Part shown: positions 24,937 through 34,669 of the stretch, in pieces
How the letters are laid out: each line of letters begins with the position of its first letter
How positions within the stretch are numbered: position 1 is the first letter of the stretch
Assembly (NCBI RefSeq): GCF_014200575.1
Contig: NZ_JACHBZ010000001.1
Location: 434,001-498,000 of the forward strand
Origin: Mucilaginibacter saanensis
Lineage (GTDB): Bacteria; Bacteroidota; Bacteroidia; Sphingobacteriales; Sphingobacteriaceae
DNA length: 64,000 nt
Reading direction: 5' to 3'
Made by a program: the position numbers and the translations under genes
Notes under the pieces: generated by a model
Told to the model about the DNA's origin: nothing
Database searches by the model: none
The model's input: the letters and a program-made list of their open reading frames with translations, nothing else

Positions 24937-25075
24937 TTGGGGATATTAACCGATGCTGCTGTTTGTGCTGTAAAAATATTGATGCTAATGGAATAACTGC
25001 TATTGTAAATTAGGCAGTTTACTATAATTATGTTAAATTCGTATCAATATAAACACTATTTTGTATAATAATTTT

Positions 25076-25954
25076 ATGACAACAAGTAACGTAATGCGTG
25101 AGATAACACCGCTAACCCCAAGCGATTGCTTTACTATTTTTTCACGGGTCAAAAAAAAGTTCGATTTTCCGCTTCATTATCATGATGAGTATGAGTTAAA
25201 CCTGATCATTAATGCCAAAGGTGCCAAGCGGGTTGTTGGTGGCCATATTGAAGTTATTGATGAGCTTGAACTGGCATTGGTAGGGCCAAACCTTTATCAT
25301 GCCTGGTTTACACATCAATGCCAGAGCGAGGAGATCACGGAAATTACTATACAATTTCATAAGGATCTTTTTGATGAAAAGTTTCTAAAACGCAATCAGT
25401 TGAGTTTTGTAAAAAGTATGCTGGAGCGGTCGCAAAGAGGTATCGTATTCTCGCCCGAAACCATACAGGCGCTTAAAGGCCGCATATTAGGGTTGGATAA
25501 AAAGAACGGATTCGACTCAGTATTAGAGTTGTTATCTATTCTGCATGATCTGTCCATATCGCGCAATATGAAAATGCTTTCAGATCCGAGTTTCACCAAT
25601 GAAAAGTTTTACTACAACAGCAGGCGTATTGAAAAAGTGTTTGAGCACATGAATATTAACTACAATAAGCAGGTCACCCTGGCCGAGGTAGCTAAAATTG
25701 CCAACATGCCCGAGGCTTCGTTCAGTAGGTTTATAAAAAAGCGTACCGGCAAAACCTTTATTGATAGTTTGAACGAAATAAGGCTTGGCCATGCCTCGCG
25801 TATGCTGATCGACTCCACCACCACCGTGGCAGAAATTGCCTATAAATGCGGTTTTAACAACATATCAAATTTCAACAGGATATTTAAACGCAAAAAGCTT
25901 TGCATCCCTAAGGAGTTTAGGGAAACATACACCGGTAACCGGGTTTTTATTTAA
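25076..25954 (+). CDS. AraC-family transcriptional regulator
   Basis: 292 residues. An N-terminal cupin-like sensing domain (HYHDEYELNLIINAKGAKRVVGG ... VGPNLYHAWF) and a C-terminal double helix-turn-helix (about 190-285: VTLAEVAKIANMPEASFSRFIKKRTG, then TTVAEIAYKCGFNNISNFNRIFKR). The start chosen is ATG 25076 rather than TTG 25061. It sits between the susCD operon and the intracellular mannose operon, so it probably senses a sugar and controls the symporter/GH130 operon 180 bp downstream. The locus thus has two regulators, one periplasmic (hybrid sensor) and one cytoplasmic. Confidence 0.92.
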   Translation: MTTSNVMREITPLTPSDCFTIFSRVKKKFDFPLHYHDEYELNLIINAKGAKRVVGGHIEVIDELELALVGPNLYHAWFTHQCQSEEITEITIQFHKDLFDEKFLKRNQLSFVKSMLERSQRGIVFSPETIQALKGRILGLDKKNGFDSVLELLSILHDLSISRNMKMLSDPSFTNEKFYYNSRRIEKVFEHMNINYNKQVTLAEVAKIANMPEASFSRFIKKRTGKTFIDSLNEIRLGHASRMLIDSTTTVAEIAYKCGFNNISNFNRIFKRKKLCIPKEFRETYTGNRVFI

Positions 25955-26019
25955 TAATATATAATTTTCAGGTGTTTAATACTATAATATACTAACTGAT
26001 TAAGTCAAATTAAGGTTAA

Positions 26020-26036
26020 AAAAGTATTATAAATTT
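26020..26036 (+). promoter_or_regulatory. Shared 17-bp motif, copy 2
   Basis: AAAAGTATTATAAATTT, identical to 13907-13923, ending 98 bp before the symporter ATG. Candidate regulator site for the catabolic operon. Confidence 0.4.
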
Positions 26037-26134
26037 ATTGTTAATAAATTCAATTTTGGTTATTACCAATTACGGGAAGCCTACAGCATAAAATCTTCAT
26101 AATTTTTAAACTAACGCATCTTCACAACTAATAG

Positions 26135-27967
26135 ATGAAATTACACTTACTTGATGTTGCTATCATAGTTTTATACTTGTTGAGCACCATTTTTATAGGT
26201 TTATGGTACCGTAAAAAAGCGCGTGAAAACAAGGAAAGCTATATGTTGGGCGGTAAATCATTACCCTGGTATAAGCTGGGTTTAAGTGATGCGTCTGATA
26301 TGTTTGACATCAGCGGAACCATGTGGATGGTAAGCCTGTGTTTTGTGTATGGCATGAAAAGTATCTGGATACCCTGGCTTTGGCCGGTATTTAACCAGGT
26401 GTTTTTAATGATGTACTTGTCGCGCTGGCTGCGCCGCTCCAATGCGGCTACCGGTGCCGAGTGGCTGTCTACCCGTTTCGGTAAAACAGGGCCTGGGGTA
26501 GGTAACTCGCATAAGGTGGTTATTGCTTTTGCGTTGTTGAGCTGCCTTGGCTTTCTGGCCTATGGCTTTATAGGCCTGGGTAAGTTTATCGAGATATTTA
26601 TACCCTGGGATCTGGTGAAGGCTTATGTGCCTTTTAACGTTGCACCGCAGTATGTGCCCCATGTGTATGGCATTGTATTTACGCTGTTTGCTATGTTTTA
26701 TTCCATTTTGGGTGGTATGCACAGCATCGTACTGGGCGATATGATCAAATATGGCATCATGTCGGTAGCGTGTGTGTGGATTGGATTTATAGCGGCAAAC
26801 AAGCTCACCGGGCATCATCTTAATGTACCCGACGGCTGGTATAGCCCGTTTTTCGGCAAAAGTCTTGGTTTAAGCTGGACAGGTATAATTACCGAGGTTA
26901 ACCAAAAAATAAAAGACGATGGTTACTCACTGTTCGGCTTGTTTTTTATGATGATGACATTCAAAGGTTTCTTTGCAGCCCTGGCTGGCCCGGCTCCTAA
27001 CTATGATATGCAGAAGATCCTGTCAACCCGTTCGCCGGAGGAAGCCAGTAAGATGAGTGGATTTGTAAATATTATATTATTACCTATCCGTTACTCACTT
27101 ATTATAAGCCTAACCGTACTCGGCCTGCTTTATTATAAAGAAATGAACCTGAAGGATGCCGCCGGGGCTATTGATTTTGAGCGGATACTGCCAGCGGTGA
27201 TCAATAACTTTTTACCTGTTGGTTTGGTGGGTTTGCTGCTGGCTGGTTTGCTGGGTGCCTTTATGAGTACGTTTAGCGGTACTATGAATGCAGCACAGGC
27301 ATACATCGTTAATGATATATACATTAAGTATTTTAATCCAACGGCATCAACCCAAAAAATCATCGCCATGAATTACCTGGTAGGGGTTATTGTGGTAGCT
27401 GTTGGGGTTGTACTTGGCTTTTTTGTAAAAGATGTAAACAGCGTTTTACAATGGATAGTATCGGCATTGTATGGCGGTTATATAGCATCAAATGTTTTAA
27501 AATGGCATTGGTGGCGCTTTAATGCCAACGGCTTTTTTTACGGAATGCTGGCCGGTATACTATCATCCATGGTTTTCTCATTATTGATACCACCGGGCGA
27601 GCTATTGTACTGGTTCCCGCTGCTGTTCCTGATCTCGATTGCAGGCTCGGTTCTTGGTTCGTATATAAGCCCGGCCACGGATATGGAGGTGTTAAAATCG
27701 TTCTACAGTAACGTACGTCCGTGGGGATTCTGGGAGCCGGTTAAGCAACTGGTTATAGCCGATGATCCGTCGTTTGTACCTAACAAAAACTTTAAAATAA
27801 ACATGTTTAATGTGGTGGTGGGCACCATAGCGCAGTTATGCCTTACCATACTGCCTATGTACCTCATATTAAACCAAAAAATGCCGTTACTGGTAACCAT
27901 AGCTATTTTGGCAATCATTATACTGATACTGAAAAGAACTTGGTGGAATAAATTAAAAGACTATTGA
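26135..27967 (+). CDS. Sodium:solute symporter family transporter of the mannan operon
   Basis: 610-residue inner-membrane protein of the SSS family with about 13-14 helices. [27 protein letters not shown] is the typical N-terminal SSS segment, and [29 protein letters not shown] is the conserved helix with the sodium-site Ser/Thr residues. First gene of a tight operon with the GH130, epimerase, GH-A, GH27 and GH26 genes (GH130 ATG 14 nt after the stop). It likely brings mannobiose or a related disaccharide into the cytoplasm for the epimerase. Substrate inferred from context. Confidence 0.93.
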   Translation: MKLHLLDVAIIVLYLLSTIFIGLWYRKKARENKESYMLGGKSLPWYKLGLSDASDMFDISGTMWMVSLCFVYGMKSIWIPWLWPVFNQVFLMMYLSRWLRRSNAATGAEWLSTRFGKTGPGVGNSHKVVIAFALLSCLGFLAYGFIGLGKFIEIFIPWDLVKAYVPFNVAPQYVPHVYGIVFTLFAMFYSILGGMHSIVLGDMIKYGIMSVACVWIGFIAANKLTGHHLNVPDGWYSPFFGKSLGLSWTGIITEVNQKIKDDGYSLFGLFFMMMTFKGFFAALAGPAPNYDMQKILSTRSPEEASKMSGFVNIILLPIRYSLIISLTVLGLLYYKEMNLKDAAGAIDFERILPAVINNFLPVGLVGLLLAGLLGAFMSTFSGTMNAAQAYIVNDIYIKYFNPTASTQKIIAMNYLVGVIVVAVGVVLGFFVKDVNSVLQWIVSALYGGYIASNVLKWHWWRFNANGFFYGMLAGILSSMVFSLLIPPGELLYWFPLLFLISIAGSVLGSYISPATDMEVLKSFYSNVRPWGFWEPVKQLVIADDPSFVPNKNFKINMFNVVVGTIAQLCLTILPMYLILNQKMPLLVTIAILAIIILILKRTWWNKLKDY

Positions 27968-27981
27968 CAATTAGCACATAT

Positions 27982-29172
27982 ATGACGCAGGAATTTAAAC
28001 ACCGCTTAGCGCGGTTACAGGATGAACAGAAGCAGCTGATCAATAAACCTAATGAAATAGCCGGTGCAGGCAACGGTATTTTTGACCGTTACAAACACCC
28101 GGTATTAACAGCTGCGCATACGCCAATTAACTGGCGTTATGATCTTGACGCCCAAACTAACCCTTATTTAATGGAGCGTTTTGGTATTAACGCAGTTTTT
28201 AATGCAGGTGCCATAAAATTTAATAACAAGTATTTAATAGTAGCCCGTGTAGAGGGAGCAGACCGCAAATCGTTTTTTGCGATAGCCGAAAGTGCAGACG
28301 GGATCAATAATTTTACCTTCTGGGATTACCCGGTTGATTTACCGCAGGCAGATGAGCCCGATACCAATGTGTACGATATGCGCCTTACCCGGCATGAGGA
28401 CGGCTGGATATATGGCCTCTTTTGTACTGAAAGGCGCGATCCTGCCGCGCCGGCACATGATCAGTCAATGGCTATAGCGGCCTGTGGTATAGCACGTACT
28501 AAGGATATGGTAAGCTGGGAGCGTTTGCCCGATTTAAAAACTAACTCGCCGCAGCAGCGTAATGTAGTATTGCACCCCGAGTTTGTTCAGGGTAAATATG
28601 CCCTATATACCCGTCCGCAGGATGGTTTTATCAGTGCAGGAACAGGCGGTGGTATCGGTTTTGGCCTGTGCGATAGCATGGAGAGTGCCATTGTTGACCA
28701 GGAAACCATCATTGATAATAAAAACTACCATACCGTTTACGAAGCTAAAAATGGTCAGGGTCCGGCGCCCGTTAAAACGGCACAGGGCTGGTTGCATTTG
28801 GCGCATGGGGTACGTAATACAGCCGCGGGCCTGCGCTATGTGTTATATATGTTTATGACCGATTTGCATGATCTGACTAAGGTTTTGTACAAACCGGGAG
28901 GTTACTTTTTAGCACCGGAAGGCGAGGAACGTATAGGCGATGTATCTAACGTGGTGTTTTGCAATGGTTGGATAGCCGATGATGACGGTACGGTTTACAT
29001 TTACTATGCATCGTCAGATACGCGTATGCACGTGGCTACCACCACTATCAATAAGCTGGTTGATTACGTGGTGAACACCCCGGCAGACGGCTTAAGGTCA
29101 TCCACATCGGTTGATGCCATTTACCGGATTATTAACAGTAACAAAGATTTGCACCAGCTGCAAGGGAAATAA
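27982..29172 (+). CDS. GH130 mannosylglucose phosphorylase-like enzyme
   Basis: 396 residues, no signal peptide, so cytoplasmic. Five-bladed propeller fold of GH130. The proposed proton donor is Asp132 in [13 protein letters not shown], and the phosphate-binding region is suggested by NVVLHPEF and [15 protein letters not shown]. It resembles GH130 subfamily 1, 4-O-beta-mannosyl-glucose phosphorylase (reaction: Man-Glc + phosphate to mannose 1-phosphate + glucose). The epimerase gene next to it makes exactly this substrate from mannobiose. Start ATG 27982 rather than TTG 27964, which overlaps the transporter stop. Substrate specificity is inferred from the neighbours. Confidence 0.93.
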   Translation: MTQEFKHRLARLQDEQKQLINKPNEIAGAGNGIFDRYKHPVLTAAHTPINWRYDLDAQTNPYLMERFGINAVFNAGAIKFNNKYLIVARVEGADRKSFFAIAESADGINNFTFWDYPVDLPQADEPDTNVYDMRLTRHEDGWIYGLFCTERRDPAAPAHDQSMAIAACGIARTKDMVSWERLPDLKTNSPQQRNVVLHPEFVQGKYALYTRPQDGFISAGTGGGIGFGLCDSMESAIVDQETIIDNKNYHTVYEAKNGQGPAPVKTAQGWLHLAHGVRNTAAGLRYVLYMFMTDLHDLTKVLYKPGGYFLAPEGEERIGDVSNVVFCNGWIADDDGTVYIYYASSDTRMHVATTTINKLVDYVVNTPADGLRSSTSVDAIYRIINSNKDLHQLQGK

Positions 29173-29187
29173 TCAAACCATTTATCA

Positions 29188-30408
29188 ATGTATCAGGAAA
29201 CAACCGGTTTTAAAGATGTTCAGCAACAGCTTTATGCTTATAAAAATGAGCTCAGGGCTGAGTTAGGCAATATTTTAAATTACTGGCTTAAAAACACACC
29301 CGACGAGGTAAACGGTGGTTTTTGGGGTAAAATTGATAATGATAACCAGGTTATTCCCGGCGCTCCCAAGGGATCGGTATTAAACGCCCGTATTTTATGG
29401 AGCTTTGCAGCGGCTTACAATCATAGGCCAGATGCTGCCGTTTTGCAAATGGCTCACCGGGCCTATGAATATATTACTGCTCACTTTATTGATCATGAAT
29501 TTGGCGGGGTTCATTGGTCTGTTGATGATAAGGGCAATAAACTGGATACCAAAAAACAAGTTTACGCCAGCGCATTTACCTTATATGCACTGAGCGAATA
29601 TTACCAGGCATCGGGTTTGGAGGTAGTTAAAAACCAAGCCATCGGTTTATATAATTTACTGGTTGATAAAAGCTATGATGCGCATAAAACCGGTTATATG
29701 GAGGCCTTTACCCGGGACTGGCAGCCCTTGAATGATTTGCGCCTGAGTGCCAAGGATGCCAACGAAAAAAAGACCATGAACACCCATTTGCACGTATTGG
29801 AGGCTTATACCAACCTGTACCGCATTTGGCCTGATAGTGGATTAAAAAGGCAGATTGAAAGCCTGATTGATAATTTTTGTAATTATTTTATTGACACGGA
29901 TACCAACCATCTCATTTTGTTTTTTGATGAAGACTGGAACCGCCGATCGGACACGGTATCCTATGGGCATGACATTGAGGCCACCTGGCTGTTGCTGGAG
30001 GCGGCCGAAGTAATCAAGGATGGTACCCGTGAGGAGCGCATAAAAAAGATCTGCCTGCAAATTGCCGACGCAACATCGGAAGGTTTGGATGCCGATGGCG
30101 GTTTATGGTATGAGTATGAACCATCGGCAAATCATCTTATCAGGGAAAAGCACTGGTGGGTGCAGGCCGAAGCTATGGTGGGGTTTTTTAATGCCTGGCA
30201 AATAAGTGGCAACCGGCAGTACCTGGATCTGTCTGTAAAAAATTGGGACTTTGTTAAAAATAATATTCTTGACAAACAAAATGGTGAATGGTTTTGGGGT
30301 ATACATGCCGATGGCAGCATAATGCCCGGTCAGGACAAAGCAGGTTTATGGAAATGCCCTTATCATAACAGCAGGGCTTGTATCGAAATTATTAAACGAA
30401 TACGCTAA
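29188..30408 (+). CDS. Cellobiose/mannobiose 2-epimerase (AGE family)
   Basis: 406 residues, cytoplasmic, an (alpha/alpha)6 barrel of the N-acylglucosamine 2-epimerase superfamily. Catalytic and binding His residues appear in MNTHLHVLEAYT, SYGHDIEATWLLLEA, REKHWWVQAEAMVGF and CPYHNSRA, the pattern of cellobiose 2-epimerase. In this locus it should convert beta-1,4-mannobiose to mannosyl-glucose, feeding the GH130 phosphorylase 15 bp upstream. This epimerase-phosphorylase pathway is known from Bacteroides fragilis mannan catabolism. Intact and of normal length. Confidence 0.94.
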   Translation: MYQETTGFKDVQQQLYAYKNELRAELGNILNYWLKNTPDEVNGGFWGKIDNDNQVIPGAPKGSVLNARILWSFAAAYNHRPDAAVLQMAHRAYEYITAHFIDHEFGGVHWSVDDKGNKLDTKKQVYASAFTLYALSEYYQASGLEVVKNQAIGLYNLLVDKSYDAHKTGYMEAFTRDWQPLNDLRLSAKDANEKKTMNTHLHVLEAYTNLYRIWPDSGLKRQIESLIDNFCNYFIDTDTNHLILFFDEDWNRRSDTVSYGHDIEATWLLLEAAEVIKDGTREERIKKICLQIADATSEGLDADGGLWYEYEPSANHLIREKHWWVQAEAMVGFFNAWQISGNRQYLDLSVKNWDFVKNNILDKQNGEWFWGIHADGSIMPGQDKAGLWKCPYHNSRACIEIIKRIR

Positions 30409-30421
30409 ACAAAAGAAATTC

Positions 30422-32173
30422 ATGAAACATGTTAAGGTAATTATTACCGGGATTTTCATCCCGGTGGCTATGCTATTGTCTTGTAAAAAGGGAAATAAGC
30501 CGGCCACAGCTGTTAATAATGACGATGATGACAACGGTTCAACGGTAATTGTAGCACCTACAGAGCCGACTGTCGCCAATACCCAAGGCTTTTTTCTGGA
30601 CAACTGGACGGCCAAAACCTGGAGTACGGGTAATACAAGCACAGTAGCTAAACCAGCTGCCGGTACTACCACCGTAAGTGTTGATCTGAGTCAGCAGATC
30701 ACTAAAGTATCAAACTATGTGTATGGTAATAACACTAATCCATTTATGGGCCAAATGGTTACCGAGCCCAGTTTAATGGCAAATATTACCAGTTTATCGC
30801 CCAATATTTTACGTTTTCCGGGCGGCGATCTTTCTAATGTTTATTTCTGGAATGTAGGTGACGGCAAAGCTCCGGCAGATGCCCCGGTTCAACAGCCCGA
30901 TTATCAGGGTAACTATAGCAATACCGGGTACTGGTTTGGTAACAATACCCAAAGCTGGACATTCACCCTTGATAATTATTACGCCATGCTGCAGCAAACC
31001 AAAAGTACGGGTATTATCTCCGTTAATTACGGATATGCCCGTTATGGTACCAGTGCACACCCTGACCAGACCGCTGCACATCTGGCGGCGCAATGGGTAC
31101 GTTATGATAAGGGCCGCACCAAATTTTGGGAGGTAGGCAACGAAAACTATGGTAACTGGGAAGCTGGCTACCGGATCAATACTACTGCTAACCGTGACGG
31201 ACAGCCGGAAATACTGACCGGGCAGCTGTACGGAACTCATTTCAAGGTATTTGCCGACTCCATGCGTAAGGCCGCTGCCGAAGTTGGCAACGCCATTAAA
31301 ATAGGTATTGTATTAACCGAGGCTGACGATCAGAATAATCCGGGTGTGCATAACTGGAACCACGATGTTTTAACCGCGGCCAGCAACTCCCCCGATTTTT
31401 TTGTGGTACATAACTATTATACCCCGTATAAGCAAAACTCAACGCCCGATGTTATATTGGCCACCCCGGTTCCGGTTACGGCATCTACCATGAGCTGGGT
31501 TAAAAATTCGGCCATTAATGCCGGGGTTATCCAAAAACCTGTGGCGCTTGATGAATGGAATATTTTCGCCACCGGATCAAAGCAAATGGTGTCAAACGTA
31601 GCCGGCTTGCATGCGGTTATGGTATTGGGCGAGGTTTTAAAAAATCAGTTCAGCATGGCTTGCCGCTGGGATCTGGCAAACGCCTGGGACAGTGGCGATG
31701 ACATGGGTATGTTCAGTAACTCCTCCAATAGTAACGGCGCCGAGCCTGGTGTACCGGACTGGAATGCGCGCCCTGCATTTTATTATATGTACTTTTTTCA
31801 AAAATTTATTGGCGATCACATTGTGAGCTCGTCTGTAAACGGCAGCACCGACATAGTTAGCTATGGCTCATCATACACCTCGGGACAGGCCGGGGTAATA
31901 TTGGTAAACAAAGGCAATACAGGTCATGTGGTAAAAGTAAATTTCAAAAACTTTGCGGCAGGCAGCAACTACTATTACTACACACTTAACGGCGGTACAG
32001 ATAACGGGCAGTTTTCGCGCAAAGTATATGTAAATGGGGTTGGCCCGGCGGGTGATGGTGGTGGCCCGACCAATTATTTAAGTATAAATGCTAATACTGC
32101 CGCTATACAGGGAGGTATTAATATAAATGTACCGGCCATGGGCGCGGTGTTTTTAGTAGCTGATAAAAAATAA
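30422..32173 (+). CDS. Secreted clan GH-A glycoside hydrolase, GH51-like, specificity unknown
   Basis: 583-residue lipoprotein (lipobox LLSC, Cys21) with an Asp-rich linker (about 35-42). The (beta/alpha)8 part carries a likely acid/base Glu241 in FWEVGNENYG and a nucleophile Glu378 in VALDEWNIF, the two clan GH-A motifs; DEWN is typical of GH51. A C-terminal beta-sandwich (about 475-583) ends with a MGAVFLV strand. The NILRFPGGDLSNVYFW opening also fits GH51/GH39-like enzymes. In a mannan locus an arabinofuranosidase is unexpected, so it may be an exo- or endo-mannan enzyme or act on side chains. Located in the operon between the epimerase and GH27 genes. Confidence 0.82.
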   Translation: MKHVKVIITGIFIPVAMLLSCKKGNKPATAVNNDDDDNGSTVIVAPTEPTVANTQGFFLDNWTAKTWSTGNTSTVAKPAAGTTTVSVDLSQQITKVSNYVYGNNTNPFMGQMVTEPSLMANITSLSPNILRFPGGDLSNVYFWNVGDGKAPADAPVQQPDYQGNYSNTGYWFGNNTQSWTFTLDNYYAMLQQTKSTGIISVNYGYARYGTSAHPDQTAAHLAAQWVRYDKGRTKFWEVGNENYGNWEAGYRINTTANRDGQPEILTGQLYGTHFKVFADSMRKAAAEVGNAIKIGIVLTEADDQNNPGVHNWNHDVLTAASNSPDFFVVHNYYTPYKQNSTPDVILATPVPVTASTMSWVKNSAINAGVIQKPVALDEWNIFATGSKQMVSNVAGLHAVMVLGEVLKNQFSMACRWDLANAWDSGDDMGMFSNSSNSNGAEPGVPDWNARPAFYYMYFFQKFIGDHIVSSSVNGSTDIVSYGSSYTSGQAGVILVNKGNTGHVVKVNFKNFAAGSNYYYYTLNGGTDNGQFSRKVYVNGVGPAGDGGGPTNYLSINANTAAIQGGININVPAMGAVFLVADKK

Positions 32174-32192
32174 CCTATTATTATATATCCAT

Positions 32193-33467
32193 ATGAAAAC
32201 CATGAAGTTAACCTATTGGGGAATAACAGGCTTAATAAGCTTATTAAGCTGCGGCCATTTAAGGGCACAAAATGCTGATGATGCTGCTCCGGTAGCTATT
32301 TCAAAAAGCAAAACAGAAATAGCGCCAGGCAATTTGGCCCCCAGACCGCCTATGGGTTGGAATACCTGGAACACCTTTCAGACCAATATTAATGAGCCTT
32401 TGTTAAAAGGAATGGTCGATGCCTATGTGTCGTCGGGGATGCGCGATGCCGGGTATCAGTATTTTGTACTCGATGATGGCTGGATGACGATGGAACGCGA
32501 TCAAAACGGTAACCTGGTTGCCGACCCGAAAAAGTTTCCGGAAGGGATGAAAGCCTTTGCCGATTATGTGCACGCCAAAGGGCTCAAGTTTGGTATTTAT
32601 AATTGCGCGGGTAATAAAACCTGTGCGGGGTATCCTGGTTCGCGCGGGCATGAGTATCAGGATGCTCTTTTGTATGCCTCCTGGGGCGTTGATTTTTTAA
32701 AGTACGACTGGTGCAATACCGATAGCCTTAACGCACGCGAGGCTTATATTACCATGAGCCAAGCGCTTAAGGCAACCGGCAGGCCAATTATATTTAGCCT
32801 TTGCGAATGGGGAAATCACCAACCCTGGTTATGGGCCAAAGGAGTTGGACAATTGTACCGCACCACTGGTGACATTACCGCTAATTTTGATAAAGACAAA
32901 AACGTTGGCACCTGGACGGCGCTAAGTGTAATGACAATTTTAGATAAGCAGGCTAATATTGCTAAATATAACGGTCCTAACCACTGGAATGATCCCGATA
33001 TGCTGGAGGTGGGTAACGGAATGAGTTATGAGGAGGATAAAGCTCACTTTTCTTTATGGTGTATGCTGGCCGCCCCCCTTGCCGCCGGTAACGATCTGCG
33101 TAAAATGTCGGTCCAAACCCAATCAATTTTAACCAACCACAGGGCCATTGCTATTGATCAGGATGCATTGGGTATTGCGGCCTCGCGTATCTATAAAGCT
33201 GATAGCCTGGAAGTATGGATAAAACCGCTGGCAAGCGGGGAGTTTGCCGTTTGTTTTTTAAACCGTTCGGCATCTGCACAGCAAGTTACCTACCGCTGGC
33301 AGGATCACCCTGTAAAAGATGAAATAAATAATATTACTTTAGATTTTGGTCAAACCAGTTATCAGTTACATGATGTATGGGCCAATAAAAATTCAGGTAA
33401 TACTAAAAAGGAGTTTAAACAAGCTATAGCAGGGCATGGCGTTATTATGCTTAGGTTGGTTAAATAA
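32193..33467 (+). CDS. GH27 alpha-galactosidase
   Basis: 424 residues with a signal peptide; the LLSC segment also allows lipid anchoring. (beta/alpha)8 barrel of GH27: PPMGWNTWNTF opening, FVLDDGWM, the nucleophile Asp172 in FLKYDWCN and acid/base Asp227 in RTTGDI, plus NHWNDPDMLEVGN. The C-terminal beta domain starts near residue 330. It removes alpha-1,6-galactosyl branches from galactomannan or its oligosaccharides in the periplasm or on the surface. Cotranscribed with the GH26 gene 27 bp downstream. Confidence 0.95.
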   Translation: MKTMKLTYWGITGLISLLSCGHLRAQNADDAAPVAISKSKTEIAPGNLAPRPPMGWNTWNTFQTNINEPLLKGMVDAYVSSGMRDAGYQYFVLDDGWMTMERDQNGNLVADPKKFPEGMKAFADYVHAKGLKFGIYNCAGNKTCAGYPGSRGHEYQDALLYASWGVDFLKYDWCNTDSLNAREAYITMSQALKATGRPIIFSLCEWGNHQPWLWAKGVGQLYRTTGDITANFDKDKNVGTWTALSVMTILDKQANIAKYNGPNHWNDPDMLEVGNGMSYEEDKAHFSLWCMLAAPLAAGNDLRKMSVQTQSILTNHRAIAIDQDALGIAASRIYKADSLEVWIKPLASGEFAVCFLNRSASAQQVTYRWQDHPVKDEINNITLDFGQTSYQLHDVWANKNSGNTKKEFKQAIAGHGVIMLRLVK

Positions 33468-33494
33468 TACAATTAATAATAAACTTATTTTACA

Positions 33495-34619
33495 ATGAAT
33501 AGTGTTTTAAAGTACCTTACGGTTTTACTTTTAGTGTTTTATAGTTTGTTTGCAAACGCACAGTTATATAGCCCGAGTGATGCAAAGGCCACTGCCGAAA
33601 CCATGCAGCTTTTTTACAGTATGCAGCGTTTGCTGGGTGCTGGGGTAATGTTTGGCCATCATGATGATACAGCTTATGGTGTTGATTGGAGGTTTGAACC
33701 GGACAGATCTGATGTGAAAAGCGTCACCGGGTCATATCCGGCCATATATGGCTGGGATCTGGCTAAAATAGAGCACGACAGCACCAAAGATATTAATGGT
33801 ATACCTTTTAAACTGCAAAAGCAACTGGTAAAGGATGTTTACGAGCGCGGTGGTATTAACACCTATTGCTGGCACATGGATAATCCGGCCAACGGAAAAA
33901 CCGCCTGGGATACCACCCAGCATACCGTAAAAGAACTGATACCCGGTGGCGCCTACCATAATGTTTATGTATCATGGCTGGATAAAGCCGCAGCTTACAT
34001 GGCCGATTTAAAAGGTTCAGGGGGCGAGGCTATCCCGATTCTTTTCAGGCCTTTTCATGAACTTACGGGTAGCTGGTTCTGGTGGTGCAAAAATACCAGT
34101 ACGCCTGATGAATTTAAAACACTGTGGCAGTTTACCGTTGATTACCTGCGTACAAAAAAGAAACTGCATAATTTATTGATTGTATACTCAGTTGCTGATT
34201 TTGACTCGGAAGAACAATTTTTAGAGCGTTATCCTGGCGATAGTTATGCCGACTTTATTGGTTTTGATAACTATTGTTACAAAAGCGTGCCTGAGTACCA
34301 GGCTAAGTTAGATAAACGCCTTGGTATTTTAGATATTGTGGCGGCCAAACACCACAAAATTGCCTGCCTGCCCGAAACCGGCTATGAGGCTATACCCATG
34401 GCTGACTGGTGGACTAAAGTTTTATTACCTACGCTGGCCAAACACCGGGTATCATACGTGCTAGCCTGGCGCAACGGCCGTACAGATCATTATTACGTAC
34501 CTTATCCGGGGCAGACAAGCGCCGATGATTTTGTAAAGTTTTATAACAGTCCGCAAACCATATTTCAAAACCGGTTAACGCCGCTGAGTGTGTACGGTAA
34601 GCCTAATTCGGCTAAGTAA
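33495..34619 (+). CDS. GH26 beta-mannanase
   Basis: 374 residues, signal peptide cut after ANA. GH26 (beta/alpha)8 barrel: GHHDDTAYG (substrate pocket), acid/base Glu189 in RPFHELTGSWFWW and nucleophile Glu294 in ACLPETGYE. It hydrolyses beta-1,4-mannan; family members with this architecture include endo-mannanases and mannobiose-releasing exo-enzymes. Mannobiose release would suit the 2-epimerase and phosphorylase in the same operon. Last gene of the operon; no obvious terminator before the convergent nhaA gene. Confidence 0.95.
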   Translation: MNSVLKYLTVLLLVFYSLFANAQLYSPSDAKATAETMQLFYSMQRLLGAGVMFGHHDDTAYGVDWRFEPDRSDVKSVTGSYPAIYGWDLAKIEHDSTKDINGIPFKLQKQLVKDVYERGGINTYCWHMDNPANGKTAWDTTQHTVKELIPGGAYHNVYVSWLDKAAAYMADLKGSGGEAIPILFRPFHELTGSWFWWCKNTSTPDEFKTLWQFTVDYLRTKKKLHNLLIVYSVADFDSEEQFLERYPGDSYADFIGFDNYCYKSVPEYQAKLDKRLGILDIVAAKHHKIACLPETGYEAIPMADWWTKVLLPTLAKHRVSYVLAWRNGRTDHYYVPYPGQTSADDFVKFYNSPQTIFQNRLTPLSVYGKPNSAK

Positions 34620-34669
34620 TTCAGAGAATAGGGGAGTGAGTTTTAAAGAATAACAAAATACCATAAATG

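Noticed and set aside
30422..32173. Firm label as alpha-L-arabinofuranosidase
   Set aside because: The catalytic motifs fit GH51-like clan GH-A, but the family includes other activities and the operon is for mannan, so a specific substrate cannot be claimed.
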